Assembly: GCA_037976565.1 (NCBI GenBank)
Contig: CP137682.1
Span: 4,772,827 to 4,836,826, forward strand
Direction: 5' to 3'
DNA length: 64,000 nt
From: Mesocentrotus franciscanus
Taxonomy: Eukaryota > Echinodermata > Echinoidea > Camarodonta > Strongylocentrotidae
How positions within the stretch are numbered: position 1 is the first letter of the stretch; every line of letters starts with the position of its first letter. Under the pieces are notes generated by a model, which worked only from the letters and a program-made list of their open reading frames with translations, searched no databases and was not told the origin of the DNA. This document shows positions 13,658 to 26,526 of this stretch, piece by piece. A program made the translations under genes and the position numbers.

Positions 13658-14420
13658 TTCTTCCTGTTATAAGGAGGAAACTTCGAGAAGAATTGCAGAA
13701 TTGGTGTTGATAGGAGTAGTTATATTTAGAATGTGATCCAGTATTATACGTCAATGCCATGTTTCTAGACGATGAGTAAGCCTTGTTTAAGAAGTAATAG
13801 TCAAAGCTGGTATATCTTGAACTAAGTATTTGCATTAACATATTTTAGTATTGATTGCTACCTGGTAGAAACATTAGCAACCCCAGAAAGAAAAGATATT
13901 TAGATTGTTCTAGCTTCTAGGTCTCCCCCAAGGTAGACCATTTATTAAAGGCATCGTTTAACAATGTTAAATCTGAGATGCACGGCCCTACGTGTCTGTC
14001 AGTGTCTGTGATATGGTGTAATATTGAAGCCCTAAAAAAATTGCGCTTCAAAGTGATCAAGAAGTGCCTCAAAAAAGTAAAAATCTTTGATTGACCGGTT
14101 TTACCATACTCGTTTCCCCTAATAGACTGTAGTGTTATGAAAACCGTTAAGAAAACACAAAATTTGATTTCGATTTCCAATCATAAATATCTTGATAATC
14201 AGACAGGCGATCGGCTTGTAAAAGTCATGGGGTTCCTGACTGACCTAAAGGTTTATAATTATCATTGCATCATGAGCTAAATCCAGGATTTTGTTTCAGA
14301 ATCTGAGACAAAGTTACCCAATCCCTTTAACACTTTCAATAAAGATAGAAATGTCCCTATAAAAATATATACATTTATTTCTGGAAACTAGAGAACATTT
14401 TTTAATTATTTATTTATATA

Positions 14421-14453
14421 ACTTTTACCCCTAACACTGTTAGGGGTAAAAGT
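14421..14453. repeat. Perfect 14-bp hairpin
   Basis: ACTTTTACCCCTAA is followed after five bases by its exact complement TTAGGGGTAAAAGT. No second copy was seen in the window. Confidence 0.85.
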
Positions 14454-17109
14454 AACAGGCTTCCAAAGTTCCAACTGGTGTGAAGTATATGAAAAAAGGT
14501 TACATTAATTTGATTTTCCATCTATAGGGTGTATAACTTGCCTTTGAACTTACCGTATGGTTCATGATTTAGAAGAAAAAAACAATGTGGAGGGGAGGGG
14601 GGGGGGTTGTGGGGATGGAGAGTGTGAATGTCCTCTATGTATTCTAGCTGAAGTAGGGTTACATTGCATAACATTCACCAAAGTCATAGTGATAGCCAAA
14701 GTTACAAGCAGCCAGCCAGCTGTTATCACCACACATCTAACAAGCTAATGACCGAGATTGCTATCATTCCACTATCAAGAGCCAATGTTCATTATAGCTA
14801 TGTTTCCATGGGACCTTGGTAGTTTGAAACTTTAAGTTTGGGGAACATCCAAGTTTTAAACAGCAATTTAACTATTACATTGATAAGGGTTCTCATAGGA
14901 CCAACAAAACCAGCAGTAGGCCTATTCAAAGTTTTAAACTACAAAGCGGGCAAGTAGTCATTGCATTAAACTCCAAGCTGGTGAAAGCTCAAAGTTGATC
15001 GCATCCACACGGCACATAACTTCAAGTGAGGACCCCGCTTCCGGTTGTTATTGCGCTAACCGTAAGATTGCTCATTGGTTTTAATTTTTTTTGTATAACT
15101 GAGTAAGCTTAAGTTTCATGACCACTGATACATCCGCACGGTCCCTAACTACGAGATATAGTTTAAGTTAAAAACCACAACCTTAACTTAGAGTTTATGG
15201 ACTCTCATGTAAACCCAACTGTTGTAATGGAGAAAGGATCATCCATGAAAATAAAAACAATACGAAGACCAACTCCACTAATTTCCTGTGACCTCATTCT
15301 CAAATTTTTAGGCCTTTATTGTCAGTATTAGAAGTTTTTGTCTCCTTCATTGTTCACTGACCAAAATGTGATTCCTGAATGTGATTTAATAAATAAAGAT
15401 AGAGATACTGCTGCTTTTTGCCAACTTTCATGATTTAAAACGGATTACCTTATTGTCATTTCTAATTCCACAATTAGCAGAACTCCAAATTCAATGTTTC
15501 AATTATTTGAAATGGAAGGAGAACAAGAGGTAGAAAGCATTTACAAAAACAATGCCATTGTAGTAGGTGTGTATTCAACAGTATGAAATCCCTTTCTGTA
15601 TCCCAATTTCCTATTGAATTCCAGCATTTTTGGCTTCACAATGCTATTGTTTATTGTTGTAGCATACCGGAAATCGTGACATTTGAAAGAGAGTATTAAA
15701 GGTGAGGGCTAAATGGGTTTGGATGTCCTGCCCTTGATTTTCTATATCATATTCTATTTTTGACCTCTCCCCTATTTGCTTCACCCCATGATATTGTTGG
15801 AGTATCATGAAGAAATATTTTCATTTCATTCATTTCATTAGGTGGTCTGTCGGAATCGACAGATCACCTATTGTTTTTGTCAGAATTTTCTTTCTTTATT
15901 TATTATTATTATTATTTATTTTTATTTATTTCTCCCCCCTTTTTTGTTCAGAGGATAACTCAAGATCGGTATAGTCAATTTCTTTCAATTTTGGCACAGT
16001 CATAGGTCATTGTCATGAGACGTGACAGGAACATTTTCAAGGTCATCAGGTCTTCATGACGTCATCCAGGCGCCATTTTGTGTTTTTTTTGGTACTTTCA
16101 ACTCATGATCATATCTTCATAACGGAAAGTCATTTCTCATTCATATTTATCATGATCAAGGTCAATATCCGTCCGGTCAATTTCAGGTCAAAAAACGCGC
16201 GCATGCGTACGTCGCGCGTGAGCGCGCAAAATTTAAAATGTTCAAAATCACTTTTATTCAAATGAGATACGTTTCAGGCCATTTTAAGCATTTTCAAAAT
16301 TTGCGCACGCATGCGCGCGTTTCGCGCGTATTGGCATTTTGCAACATAGAATCGCCAAATTTTTTCTGTCATCATATTTGGCACATTTTTCCAAGCATTT
16401 TGATACCTTGTTTAACTTTTTCTGACCAGTAATAACGCAATGAGCGTCCGTCAAAGTATAACAGCACCCGCCGCGCTATCTCTATCCACAATACATAGGC
16501 AAAAACATGCCTATACAAAACTCATTGCAACTCTTCAGAATGGATGGGAACTCCCAATTTTTTTTCATATTTGGATAGATTATGAGTCGGAGATATGATT
16601 TCATGTCTCATTTGACCCTCAATTAACTCATGACGTCATCATAATGGCCTCCGAACTCAAAATTTCAATTTGCATATTATGACGTCAGCATATTTTTGGA
16701 AAATTGATTGTATCTCTGTAAATATTGATCGATTTTCTTCCAAATTTTGATATGTTCTAGCTGAGACAATTCTCTACAAATGCAGTCATCACGATTTTTC
16801 ATTTTGACAAAGGCATCATGGCGTATTTTTGCGATTAAAGGAGGCATGTCAATTTTTCACATTTTGCGTGTATTCTCTATGGGACATGACTTTTTCTCAA
16901 AACTGGATTCTACATTCCGTCTTTCGCGAGCAATATCTCCGTCGTTTTAGTTTTGTTTTTGCTGAGCTTTGAGTATGTTGTAGCTGAGACAATAAGCTAT
17001 CACAAGTGTGCCCTTTATTTTTCGATCAGATGCCGGGATCATGCTCATATTTCACTTGCAAAGTGAGATTTGAGAATTCCATTTTCCGTTCACGTGTAAT
17101 GTCTATGTG

Positions 17110-17181
17110 GATTATTTTGGTATAGTGGTCATAGCACTTGCCTCCCATTCCGGCGACCCAAGTTCGATTCCTGGTGGGTCA
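17110..17181 (+). pseudogene. tRNA-like relic (Gly-like) within the Helitron-like element
   Basis: TTGGTATAGTGGTCATAGC resembles a D-arm with A box, and AAGTTCGATTCCTGG resembles a T-arm with B box; CCCAT lies at the anticodon position. The acceptor and anticodon stems do not pair, so this is a tRNA pseudogene or SINE head. A run of about 18 T follows directly, as expected for a pol III stop. Confidence 0.5.
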
Positions 17182-17504
17182 TTTTTTTTTTTTTTTTTTT
17201 GCCGTCGTTTTAAATTTGATTTTATGATCTTCTTCGACTATTATAACATATTATCATATACAATCACAAACAATGTAATAAAATGCCTAATTTTGCGTGT
17301 TATATCTATGGGAGAAGAATGTCAATCGTTTGAGTACAACCCTATGGGAAATCTGGTATTAAACCTAATATAGGGTGTATCTCCCAACTCTGCTACAATA
17401 TCAAATCACCTTGCTAGTCTCCTTCCCAGACGTTTTTACTTTTTCCAGTTATTCAGCCCAAGGTATATGCATGTTTACGTCTCTCCCGTGGACATAGAAT
17501 TGTT

Positions 17505-17811
17505 TACTTGTCTATACTTCTCTCTTTCTCTATATTAAATTCTATTTATGCTGGATATATTGAATGCATCGTTCTCCATTGCATCTCTCTCTTTCTCCTC
17601 TCTCTTGCTCTGTCTCTGCATATATATCTCTCTCTACTCTTTTACCCTCTCCCTCTCTCTCTGCCTCCCTCTACCTCGACCTCTTGCCTTGCCTCCCTCT
17701 TATTCTCTTGCTCTGTCTCCCTCTGCCTCTGCCCTTCTCTTTTTCTTCTCTCTCACCCTCTACCTCTCCCGCCTGCTCTGGTTCTCGTTCTCCTTCTATT
17801 ATGTCTTGTAA
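17505..17811 (+). repeat. CT-rich low-complexity tract
   Basis: About 300 bases are dominated by CTCTCT and CTCCCT with interspersed TTT and CTG. It lies inside the Helitron-like element and separates its two internal repeats. Overlapping Leu/Ser-rich frames are repeat artefacts. Confidence 0.75.
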
Positions 17812-18986
17812 TGTTCCTTAATTTTCTACAGCTCTGCCCTTTGCCCTTTGGCCTTGGAACTCAAAATACGAATTTGCATATTATGACGTCAGCATATTTA
17901 TGGAAAATTGATTGTATCTGTAAATATGGATCGATTTTCTTCCAAATTTTGCTATGTTGTAGCTAAGACAATTTTCTAAAAGATCAGTTATTCAGATTAC
18001 ATAACAGACCACCTAATTCGTCCTCATGACGAATTACATTTCTAGTTTTTATTTTTTCATTTCCAACAAAATACAATATATAATAACGAATACAATGTAA
18101 AATGTATACAAAACATAGTTACATTTGTAAGAAACACATCTTAACAGTAATTTTTACATTTGAGGAAGACAAAAATAGAATTATAAATTTAACTGCAATT
18201 ATATTTTGAGGAAATGGAGAGGTCCACTGAAAAGCAGAGCTTGTAAATTGTGGACCCCAAAATATTGAATTTAGAGATGGATCAGTGATGAATAGGAATG
18301 GGGACATTAAACAGAACACAATAGAAATGGAAGCAAAGGTTAAAACCATTCTTTGAGTTCTGGACAGAGATGAAACTGGATTTTAAAGGGGTCAAAATGT
18401 TTTGGATCGCTAATATTTCAAACAAACTGTGAATGAAAAGTTGTTGTAAATCATATTCACTGGAACCATGTACATTCCTAGGCTAGTACTGGTTGAATTG
18501 ACATCAGAACAACTCTTTTCCCCTCATTGTCTTTAAGCACTCTATAAAGAATATTCCAATAATGTGAAACTGATACCCAAACTTTCATTTTCTAAAAAGA
18601 TTTCAAATTTTAGAAGCTATAAAGTTGTAAATAATTACTGACATATTTTGATCAAGTGTTTACGCTTCGAGTAGTTACCTAACCTACATATGTAAGGATT
18701 ATCCTGTCTGTCTTAACAGCTTTATCTTTCCTCTTGTAATTTAATCCGATCCCCTTCCTCTTCCTCAGGTCAAATGACGATCGTTGCCAAAAGCAGGAGT
18801 ACCGCAAATCCATTTCTTTCCCCCTCCCAAGTTCATATCTTCCCTTTGCATTTGGAGGAGCTAGGCCAAGTTTTGGGAAGGGTCTATAGTCTGTCGTTTC
18901 AGACATTGTTGGGTTTCCATTGCAGGCATTAATTCTGAGTAGAATAGAAAATGCCTTATTTTGTACATAAATATTGCAAAATAAGT

Positions 18987-19055
18987 GTCTGTTTAGAGCC
19001 AGAAGGGCATTAACTCACATACTTTGACACACAGTTAACGCCCTTCTGGCTTCCT
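18987..19055. mobile_element. 65-bp palindromic MITE, copy 3 (best preserved)
   Basis: GTTTAGAGCCAGAAGGGCAT on the left and GTTAACGCCCTTCTGGCTTC on the right form long arms. The core (AGAAGGGCATTAACTC) is identical to copy 1. Confidence 0.7.
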
Positions 19056-22000
19056 ACATCCAATAGAATTATTACCTCTCACCTGCATAGTAGGAGTGAG
19101 ACCTTGGTGCCACTTTTCTGACAGTGGTGAGGACAAGTGGACAACATCAACATTTCTTGATCAAGTTTTTAGGTTCAAATGTCACAAGACTCGATTGATT
19201 GGTAAACCAATCAAAAGGAAGCTTGTGAATTCCTGTACATTTGGGGGAAGGGGAGGGATAGGGTATCATAGTAATTCTGAACAGGATGGAGGTGGACTCT
19301 AAGTATAGACTATTCAAGATAGGGGCCTCCTTTCCATATCTTCCCCTCCAAATACATTTTTAACACTTTTGAAAGACGTTTTCTAAGTGAGACTAATTGA
19401 CCCCCTCCCCTTCCCATCCCCCTCTTACTGTGACCGATACTATGCTATGAAGTAACTTCTCGAAGGAGGCTTCTTCTGATTTGCATCTGTTTTTAATCCT
19501 GATGAATCACAAGCCGCCAGGAACTCGGTGGCCCTGTTGCAGTCATTCCTTGGGGTTTCCAATTTGTTTCTCATTTTCAAGTTCTACACCGAACCAAGCA
19601 ACTCCAGGCCTGGCGCAGACAGGCGGATTAGAGAAGGATCGGAAAGACAGCAGCCGGCAAGATTTCATGGTGACTTCTCTCTTCCGACTAGCGCTACTCT
19701 CATCCAACCTCACCTTGAGATTTATCTCAGAGATGGACTGTCGGTCCAGTGGACATTTATAGCTCTTCTCTTGGCATCTCTCTTAATTCAATACACGTCT
19801 TTTGAGCTTCAGCCACAAATTTTACTCGAGTTATTTTGCCTCGGACAATTTTCTTGGCAGCCTCTCCATTGATGCATGCACAGGGGTTCATAGACTGAAT
19901 TTTGCACTCTCTCTTTCCTTTCTCGACGACGACTTGTGTGGCTTGATAACCTGGTTGGCTGTGTAATTCAATTGACTGCGGATAGTTTGGACTGAATTCC
20001 ATTTTAAGAACGTGTACAGATCAGAAAGCAGGTGTTCTGATCAGTGCTGGTGGTTCAGAATAAACCTGCATCTATTCTTGCAATAAATACTTTTTTTGTG
20101 ACAAGTAAAGTGGATTGTTGGATTCTGTGCACTTCTTTTGCCATCTTTGAAGAATCCACAAAGATAGGATTTTTGTTTGGAATACTCATGATAGTTTTAA
20201 AAAGCAAATCGACTCACGCATGGAAGCATCCTCAACTTACCTGTGAAAGTCATCAACGTGGTTGCAATTTCACTTCTTGTGAAGTCAAACTTGGATTGCA
20301 GTCGCCCTGAGCTTTCAGAAATGTCTAAAATTGATACAGACTTTAATTGGTGGGTCTATAGGACCTTGCGCAAAGGAAATCATATCAAGTTCATGCCTGT
20401 TGTGTCCAAGTATGCCAGGTAGGTCTCCCGACAATTCTCCAAACTTTTTGGAAATTTTGATAAAAGGGCCTAATACTTTTTTTTTTAAGTAACAAGATTT
20501 CCTACATGAACTCTTTGTGCATTTGCCCGTGAACCCCCTGTGCGTTGCATTAATTTGCAGCGTGTATGAATAGTACGTAATGTGATTTTTGCACAGATGC
20601 AAACGAAACGCAGGGCCGATGGTGCACTGGTGCGAAAAGAACGCATAAAGAGTTAAGACATAATTTATATTAAGGTATGGCTATATCTTTGATAGTCAAT
20701 TCATCTGTTAGAAAAAGATGGTTCATTCATATCTGTTTTATATATATAATTTCTGCATAAATTATAGACATTTTAAATAGTTTTTGTCATTGGTGAATAT
20801 GAGTTTAATTCTGCCATGTAATTCGAAGGCCTATTTTTAGACAAAATAATGAAGGTACTTTAATAGTGTTTTCAGTGATAACAAAAAAAGGGTTTAGTGA
20901 TTTATCTCAATTTTGTAATGATTTTAGAACTAAAGATTGAAAAATTAATATGTGAAGTTGAATAAATTTGCTATTTCATGCAGTCTTACAAGGATCTTAA
21001 TACATGTATTTACCTGCTTGGTGTTGATTGTATATATATTTTTGTGTGCAACATGTCTCCACTGATAAGGAGGGCCGAGGGGCCAGCGGAAAGAAAATGA
21101 ATATAATTGCTGATATTTAGAGTATGTAACAATCATGAGAACTATGTTTCTGTGGAAATATTGAACAGCTCATGATGATTAACTTTTTCCAATGCCACCC
21201 TAATGGGTATTAAGCAGTCAATTACTCATTACATATCACGGCAATCCAGATCCTGTGTTTAATTGGTCGAGCTCAGTGAGCTGTATCGTGCCGCCTGTCA
21301 ATCAAATTATTGCTCAGTCTACGTCAATCTTAAAGTCGGCATTGACTGGTAGTATTATATCATGCACAGCAGACTGGGCGTGTTCACATGGATAAAGTTT
21401 GAGATGAAGTTAATCTAGATTAAGATTAATGAGGTTATAGGGGAGGTGTGATGTAGCTATTGAACTAAATTGTATTACCATGTAACTGAATGACTAGACA
21501 TTTCTTGGGCCACTCCCTTTAAGTGTTCTGTTGACACTTTACAAGTTTTAATAGCAAAGAAATTTGGAAATGAGATATAGTTTTACATTCTATCCAGATT
21601 TATGTTGAGTACGATACACCATTTACATAAAGTGATGCAGCGCAGAAGCTACAATTAGTATAAAATGTAAATTTATTATTCGCAAAGATTTTCCATCGGT
21701 TAACAAAGTTGTGTGAACATATATCTTTGGAACCTGAAAGTGGAACACATTTAATTTACACCCATAAATCTGTGATGGTCTGGTCTTGCAGTTTTTGTAA
21801 TTATATAAAAAGCCAATCTTTTTTAAAGGGCATATTAAAAAAAAGGAATATGGCAATGTATTCAATTCAAATAAGGGGATGGGTCAGTACTTCATATGCA
21901 TTTATACATGTAGATGATATCATTTAAGGATAATGTGAACCTAACAAGTCAGGGGCGCAGTTTAAGATAAGGTTAAGTGTGAACACATATCATACCAGGG

Positions 22001-22574
22001 CTCTTTTTATCAGGTGTCAAACACAAGCAGACCAACTCTTTGGAGCTCAGCGGGCTCAACAATCTTACCCCTCCCAAGGAAGGACATCGCTCCATCTCGG
22101 CTTTCCGCATAATAAAAAAAAATCATGGTTTCCTTCCCTTATCAAGTTATCATAGCCAGACCCAGTGGAAGGTCAAATTTGTCGCTGATAATGTCGCTGT
22201 AAATTTGCCATGTCCTGATCGCAAGGCCAGATTGAGCCAAATGTTATTTGCCCGGGATTGCCTGGTATTATTTACTTGATACGTGCGAGCCTGATTGGTG
22301 CTGAAAAGCCTTCCATAGGGGTTATGGGGAAGCTTGGAAATTGCTAGGAATTAGCACCTGTGGATATTACCAGAAACCCTATTTTTAACTTGTACTGAAG
22401 TAGAATAGACCCTTCTACGTCATAAGGAGTGTTTGCTAATTCTTTTTGATATGCACCCAATTTTATATATCTCTCTCACATCTCTCAAACGTCCCTCTTG
22501 TTCAGTTTCAGAGAAGAGAATTTTAAAGGGCACCTTGAACCCTAACCATTGGTTGATATCCATGAGAGCTAATA

Positions 22575-22752
22575 CACACAATCAAATCTGTCTATCAAGA
22601 CCACTCAAGGAAAACAGAGAAAAGTAGCAATCACTGTAGACAAGTGGCCTTTCTAGGCAGGTTCTACAACACACATTTCTTCCTAGACTTCTAGTAGGAG
22701 ACAATGTTGGTTGGCCACTATAGAGAGATGGCCACTAAGACAGGTTTGGCTG
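22575..22752. mobile_element. CAGTCAAACC-type MITE, diverged copy
   Basis: The right end GACAGGTTTGGCTG next to TA and the left end CACAATCAAATCTGTCTA match the terminal repeats of the element at 29922-30110. Interior GACCACT and GTGGCC blocks also match. TA flanks both ends. Confidence 0.5.
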
Positions 22753-23299
22753 TATAAAGATAGACCTACATGCAGTGATGAGTTTACTGACAGGTGAAAT
22801 ATTATTTGAAATGGGCTAAAACCTTTGCATACCTTCCATTTCAAATACTCGAATGACGAGTATCATTTTTTGTCTTCATTTTTTTGTTAAACCTCTCTTG
22901 TTCATTTCCCTGAATTTCTCTCATTTTTTTAGGAATCAATTCTCCTTATTCTTCTTTTTCGTTCTAGACCTCCTACAAGAGAAGCATTTACTCATAGCTG
23001 GTAGTAGTGGTACATGAAATAGCTGTCTATCTTCAGCCATGGAGATAATTGCACTTCTTCAGACAAATTATCCCATTAGAACTACTTTCTACCCTCAGGG
23101 AATTGTCATTTTAAAGATTTTGATAAACAAACAGATTCAAAGGGACTTGATTGTTAGTTGGTATGCCCCCATTGAAACCAAGCACTTCACCCTGCAAAGA
23201 TCTTACCTGGTTGGACATAAGAGAGTAGGGTGAGAAGAAAAATTCACCCATACTGGTTCGGTGTCCATTGTGTATTGAGTGATTGGATGCAGTATGGAC

Positions 23300-23446
23300 C
23301 AGAGAGAGAGAGAGGGGGAGGGAGAGAGACAGAGAGAGATAAGAGAAAGAGGGAGACAGGGAGAAAGAGAGAGAAAAGAATTGAAAAAAGGAGGGAAAAA
23401 AAAAGAGAAAAAGGATTAAAGAGGGAGAGACAGAAAGAAAAAAATT
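23300..23446 (+). repeat. GA-rich purine tract
   Basis: About 150 bases consist nearly only of A and G, with GAGA, GGGA and AAAG blocks. It is low-complexity sequence and gives spurious Arg/Glu/Lys frames. Confidence 0.85.
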
Positions 23447-24661
23447 GAGGACACTATTGCCATCGGAGAAGTGTCATAGGTTGCCGTCGGCAACTGGTGG
23501 TAAATTTGACCCATTCCAAGGTACTATTCCTAACAGGTCTATTGAATGAGCTCAGAGGGGAGCAATGCAGACATGCATTAGGGGGACTACCACAGAGTAT
23601 ATGCTTGTATTATTGGTATCAGCGAGATTGTGGTTTTGTTGATCTTGCGTGTGGGTTACGCTGACATCTTGTCATTTGCCATTGTTGGATGCCCACAAAC
23701 GGGAGTTGGTTTGGCATCTGTCTTTCTGTCATACAGTATTCACAGGTAGGGTTGTGGCTCTGCCATATCAGTCTTGTCTTCATTTGTATTGGTAAGGGAT
23801 ATTCATTCATTCTGTTTAGCTGTGGCTTGTGTTTGGTACACATGACCTGTGCACATTTGATGTTGTATATGATGGTACAGTGGAGATTGGAGATCATCAA
23901 ATTTTGAACTGCCCTCAACTCTCGTATCATGGAAGGTTGCAATATATTTGGGAGATTTTGAAAGAATCTGCATCACAAGAAAATGTTGTAACTATTGTTT
24001 TCCCGCTAAATAATAATTTTGTTAATATTCAATACAAACATCCAAAGTGGTTTTATTCAGACTTTCAGAGTATATTTGTAGTATCATTTTTCCTTCATCA
24101 CAGCGCAGTAGATTATATTGATGTAGTAGCTGCGCTATATAAATTGATCTAATGATTATGGATTAGTAGTACACATACTTTGTTTGTGGATTGGTCCCAT
24201 GCTCTGTGCACATATGTGGCTTACTGATTGAATAGATCTTTCAACCAAAGTTACTAACCAAGAAAGCCTCTCATGTATTTCTAAAGTCTGTGTCAAAGTG
24301 TGATCAGTATATAATAATCACTCTGCATCAGTGTAATGAATAACCTGGAATAAGAATCACAAATTATGCGATTAATTATTGTTTTGGTAGTAATCCCATA
24401 TTTAAAATGTCAGGTATGTAGGCCTTCTTCATGTTTACTTCTGATTTATATACCTTCTCTCCGTTCTGGTAGCAGCGCTCCAGTGATCTTTCTCACACCC
24501 ATTTAACCAATGTCAAATCCTGTTTATTCCATCTATACTACTTCTTCTAAATATCTTGTATTCATTGCTTCTTTGTTAATTGATTACAGGCTTTCTTCAG
24601 TGTCAATCAATTTTTTTCCATCTCAGTCATATGTTATTTTCTCTTCCTTGCTACCCTACAG

Positions 24662-24766
24662 TAAGCTGTCATTAGAAGACATCAGCAAGCCCAAAGACTA
24701 CAAACACATCTTCCATGTAGGCGTCGACGGAAAGGTCGAAGGTGACCCTACGTTTGGGGGTGACTA
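24662..24766 (+). CDS. Gene 1 exon: CRIB (Cdc42/Rac-binding) motif
   Basis: The exon follows CTACCCTACAG and ends at TGACTA/GTAAGT; it enters and leaves in phase 2, matching both neighbours. The peptide KLSLEDISKPKDYKH continues IFHVGVDGKVEGDPTFGGD. It fits the CRIB consensus I-S-x-P-x-x-[FY]-x-H-x-x-H-V-G with every core position present: Ile-Ser, Pro, aromatic Tyr, both His, and HVG followed by Asp. CRIB motifs bind GTP-loaded Cdc42 or Rac at the switch regions. The basic linker from the preceding exon runs directly into it, as is common in Cdc42 effectors. This is the most diagnostic exon of the gene. Confidence 0.85.
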
Positions 24767-25032
24767 GTAAGTATTCTCATAATTAGAATTAACTAAACAA
24801 AAAACTAACTACTGTGCGCTTACATCATTAGGATTGCTTTAATCTCTTTTAGTCAACAGTTTTATTGCATTTTTGGGGAGGTGGGGTTGGGGGGAAGGGT
24901 GACTGGTAAGTGTTGGTAATCATCGGATGGTCCAAGGATTAAGCCTTAATCTGAATACTGTCGACTGTGTCGAGTAAGTTATTGGGTCATCATCGATACT
25001 CATACAGATGTATGTTTCAGGGTGACTAGTTA

Positions 25033-25100
25033 GACCCCGTTCTCACTCACTTTGAAAGTCTTAGTTAGACCGCTCCAACGAAGTGAATGAGAACGGGGTC
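25033..25100. mobile_element. 68-bp MITE of the GACCCC family
   Basis: GACCCCGTTCTCACTCACTT on the left and the complement of GACCCCGTTCTCATTCACTT on the right form almost the whole element, flanked by TTA on both sides. Both termini are the same as those of the large elements at 55906-58045, so this is an internally deleted relative. Confidence 0.8.
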
Positions 25101-26526
25101 TTAGTGTTCTTACTCTAATAGAGATAGACAGAATCAAATACTGCTATGTAATGAAGCTGTTGGATTTGTCGTACTGTAATCTTAAGCATTGAGTAATGCA
25201 TTAATCCTGATTAGTCAATAGAACTCTACCTTACATTTTAAGGTCGGACTTCTGGTAGAAGATGAAGTGCTATTAGCACAGCATTGACCTCAAGATTTGA
25301 TAGTGCTTCCTTTAAAAAAAAAGTGAGTGAACATCACTGAAGTAAAGAATGTTTCTGACTTGATAACCAGAATGATGTTGGCATGTAAGGAGCTTACAAT
25401 GCCCCTCTGATTCTTACCATGCAGACTTACAATGTACAATCGTAAGAGAAAAGAAGCATATTTTAGTCCAAGGAACTGCCCATTTTCTGCCTATTTTCAC
25501 TTTTTCAGTGCGAAATAGTACAATAGAATTTTAAGTCTTGAAATGACACTTCTACTACATTGCACTCTACCTAACACCCTATCTGTGATCATAGACTTGA
25601 AAATAAGTGGCATTTTGGGTAGCTGTTGTGCAGCTGCAATCGGTTGCAGACTTGCTGAGTGCATTCCTATTCAGTTTGTACCTTGTAATGACACACATCA
25701 TTTCCTCTCTTCCTAATTATGTGCTCACCGGTCTAGAACATAATTATCCTTCGCAATTCCCAACCATGCTGCTAATAATAGATCAGAAATACCGGTAGAC
25801 AAGGAAAGCTGCCCGAAATTGCAACAGGATAGAGAAGAAAAAAATGATGCATAATATCCTTAGCAAACATTACATTATAAATGCATGATTTTGCGATTGA
25901 GTATATGCCCTAGCAATATAAATTCCTCACATAATACAGCTATATGGAGAGTAAATACATGTAAAGTTGTATTGATATCATCTTTACTTGACTTAATGTT
26001 TTTTTCCATGTACATACATACTTTATTGCTATAAATTTGACCTAAGTATTGTAATGTAGGGCAATTAATATCACCTTGGTCTGTTCAAGTTGAACAGTCC
26101 TTGACCAGTAAGAGAAGTTATACTATTTTTTTTCCTTTTCTTTTGTGTTTTACCCTCTATTTTTGTTTTGGAGCCATTGATGCCAAGTTGGACATATTTG
26201 GCTGCTAGTCTGTGATTTCAGGCTATGTGGGGGTACGAAATATGAAACAAACTAAACAAGACAAATAATTGAAATGAATGTATGAATAAATAAATATATA
26301 TATTCTTAAGACTTCAGCCTGTCTACTTTCAGTAATTACTTTGCAAACACATAATTTTATATTTGCTGTCTGAGAAAATATGATAATACACTAACAGATG
26401 GCAGGGACACATGGGAGCCATAAATCTAAGTCGGACCCCCAATAATTTAACATTGGGATCATGTACATAGACTCTAAACAGTGCAGTCCTAACCCCTCCC
26501 AAGCAAGTAGTGTGGAGCCCTGTGAT

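Larger units (their letters stand above)
15838..18045 (+). mobile_element. Helitron-like non-autonomous element, about 2.2 kb
   Basis: The left end is TAGGTGGTCTGT within a palindrome (15840-15869), and the inverse ACAGACCACCTA lies near the right end (18004-18014). The right end has an 8-bp stem AATTCGTC/GACGAATT with a CTCAT loop, followed ten bases later by CTAG at 18042-18045. A hairpin shortly before CTRR at the 3' end is the hallmark of Helitrons, and short terminal inverted repeats are known in the Helentron group. The interior is non-coding. A roughly 115-bp segment containing ATTATGACGTCAGCATATTT occurs twice (about 16668-16780 and 17875-17985), and a tRNA-like piece and CT tract lie inside. 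No Rep/helicase gene is present. A TIR transposon is the alternative. Confidence 0.5.
6037..24661 (+). other. 18.6-kb intron of gene 1
   Basis: No additional in-phase exon could be supported. The contents are long AT-rich unique-looking DNA, G-rich stretches near 9590-9990, palindromic MITE copies (8037, 11595, 18987), a CT tract (13419-13657), a strong hairpin (14421-14453), the Helitron-like element (15838-18045), a MITE at 22575-22752 and a purine tract at 23300-23446. The region 19480-20010 is less AT-rich and more complex than its surroundings, but no gene was recognised in it. Confidence 0.6.

Noticed and set aside
13306..13841. Long Leu/Ser/Pro-rich and Arg/Glu-rich frames on both strands
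   Set aside because: They are translations of the CT tract.
17107..17181. Functional tRNA-Gly gene
   Set aside because: Acceptor and anticodon stems do not pair; only the A- and B-box-like parts are kept.
19757..20002. 81-codon minus-strand frame beginning MEFSPNYPQS
   Set aside because: No recognisable domain, no splice partner in phase, and it lies inside the intron of gene 1. It cannot be supported as a gene.
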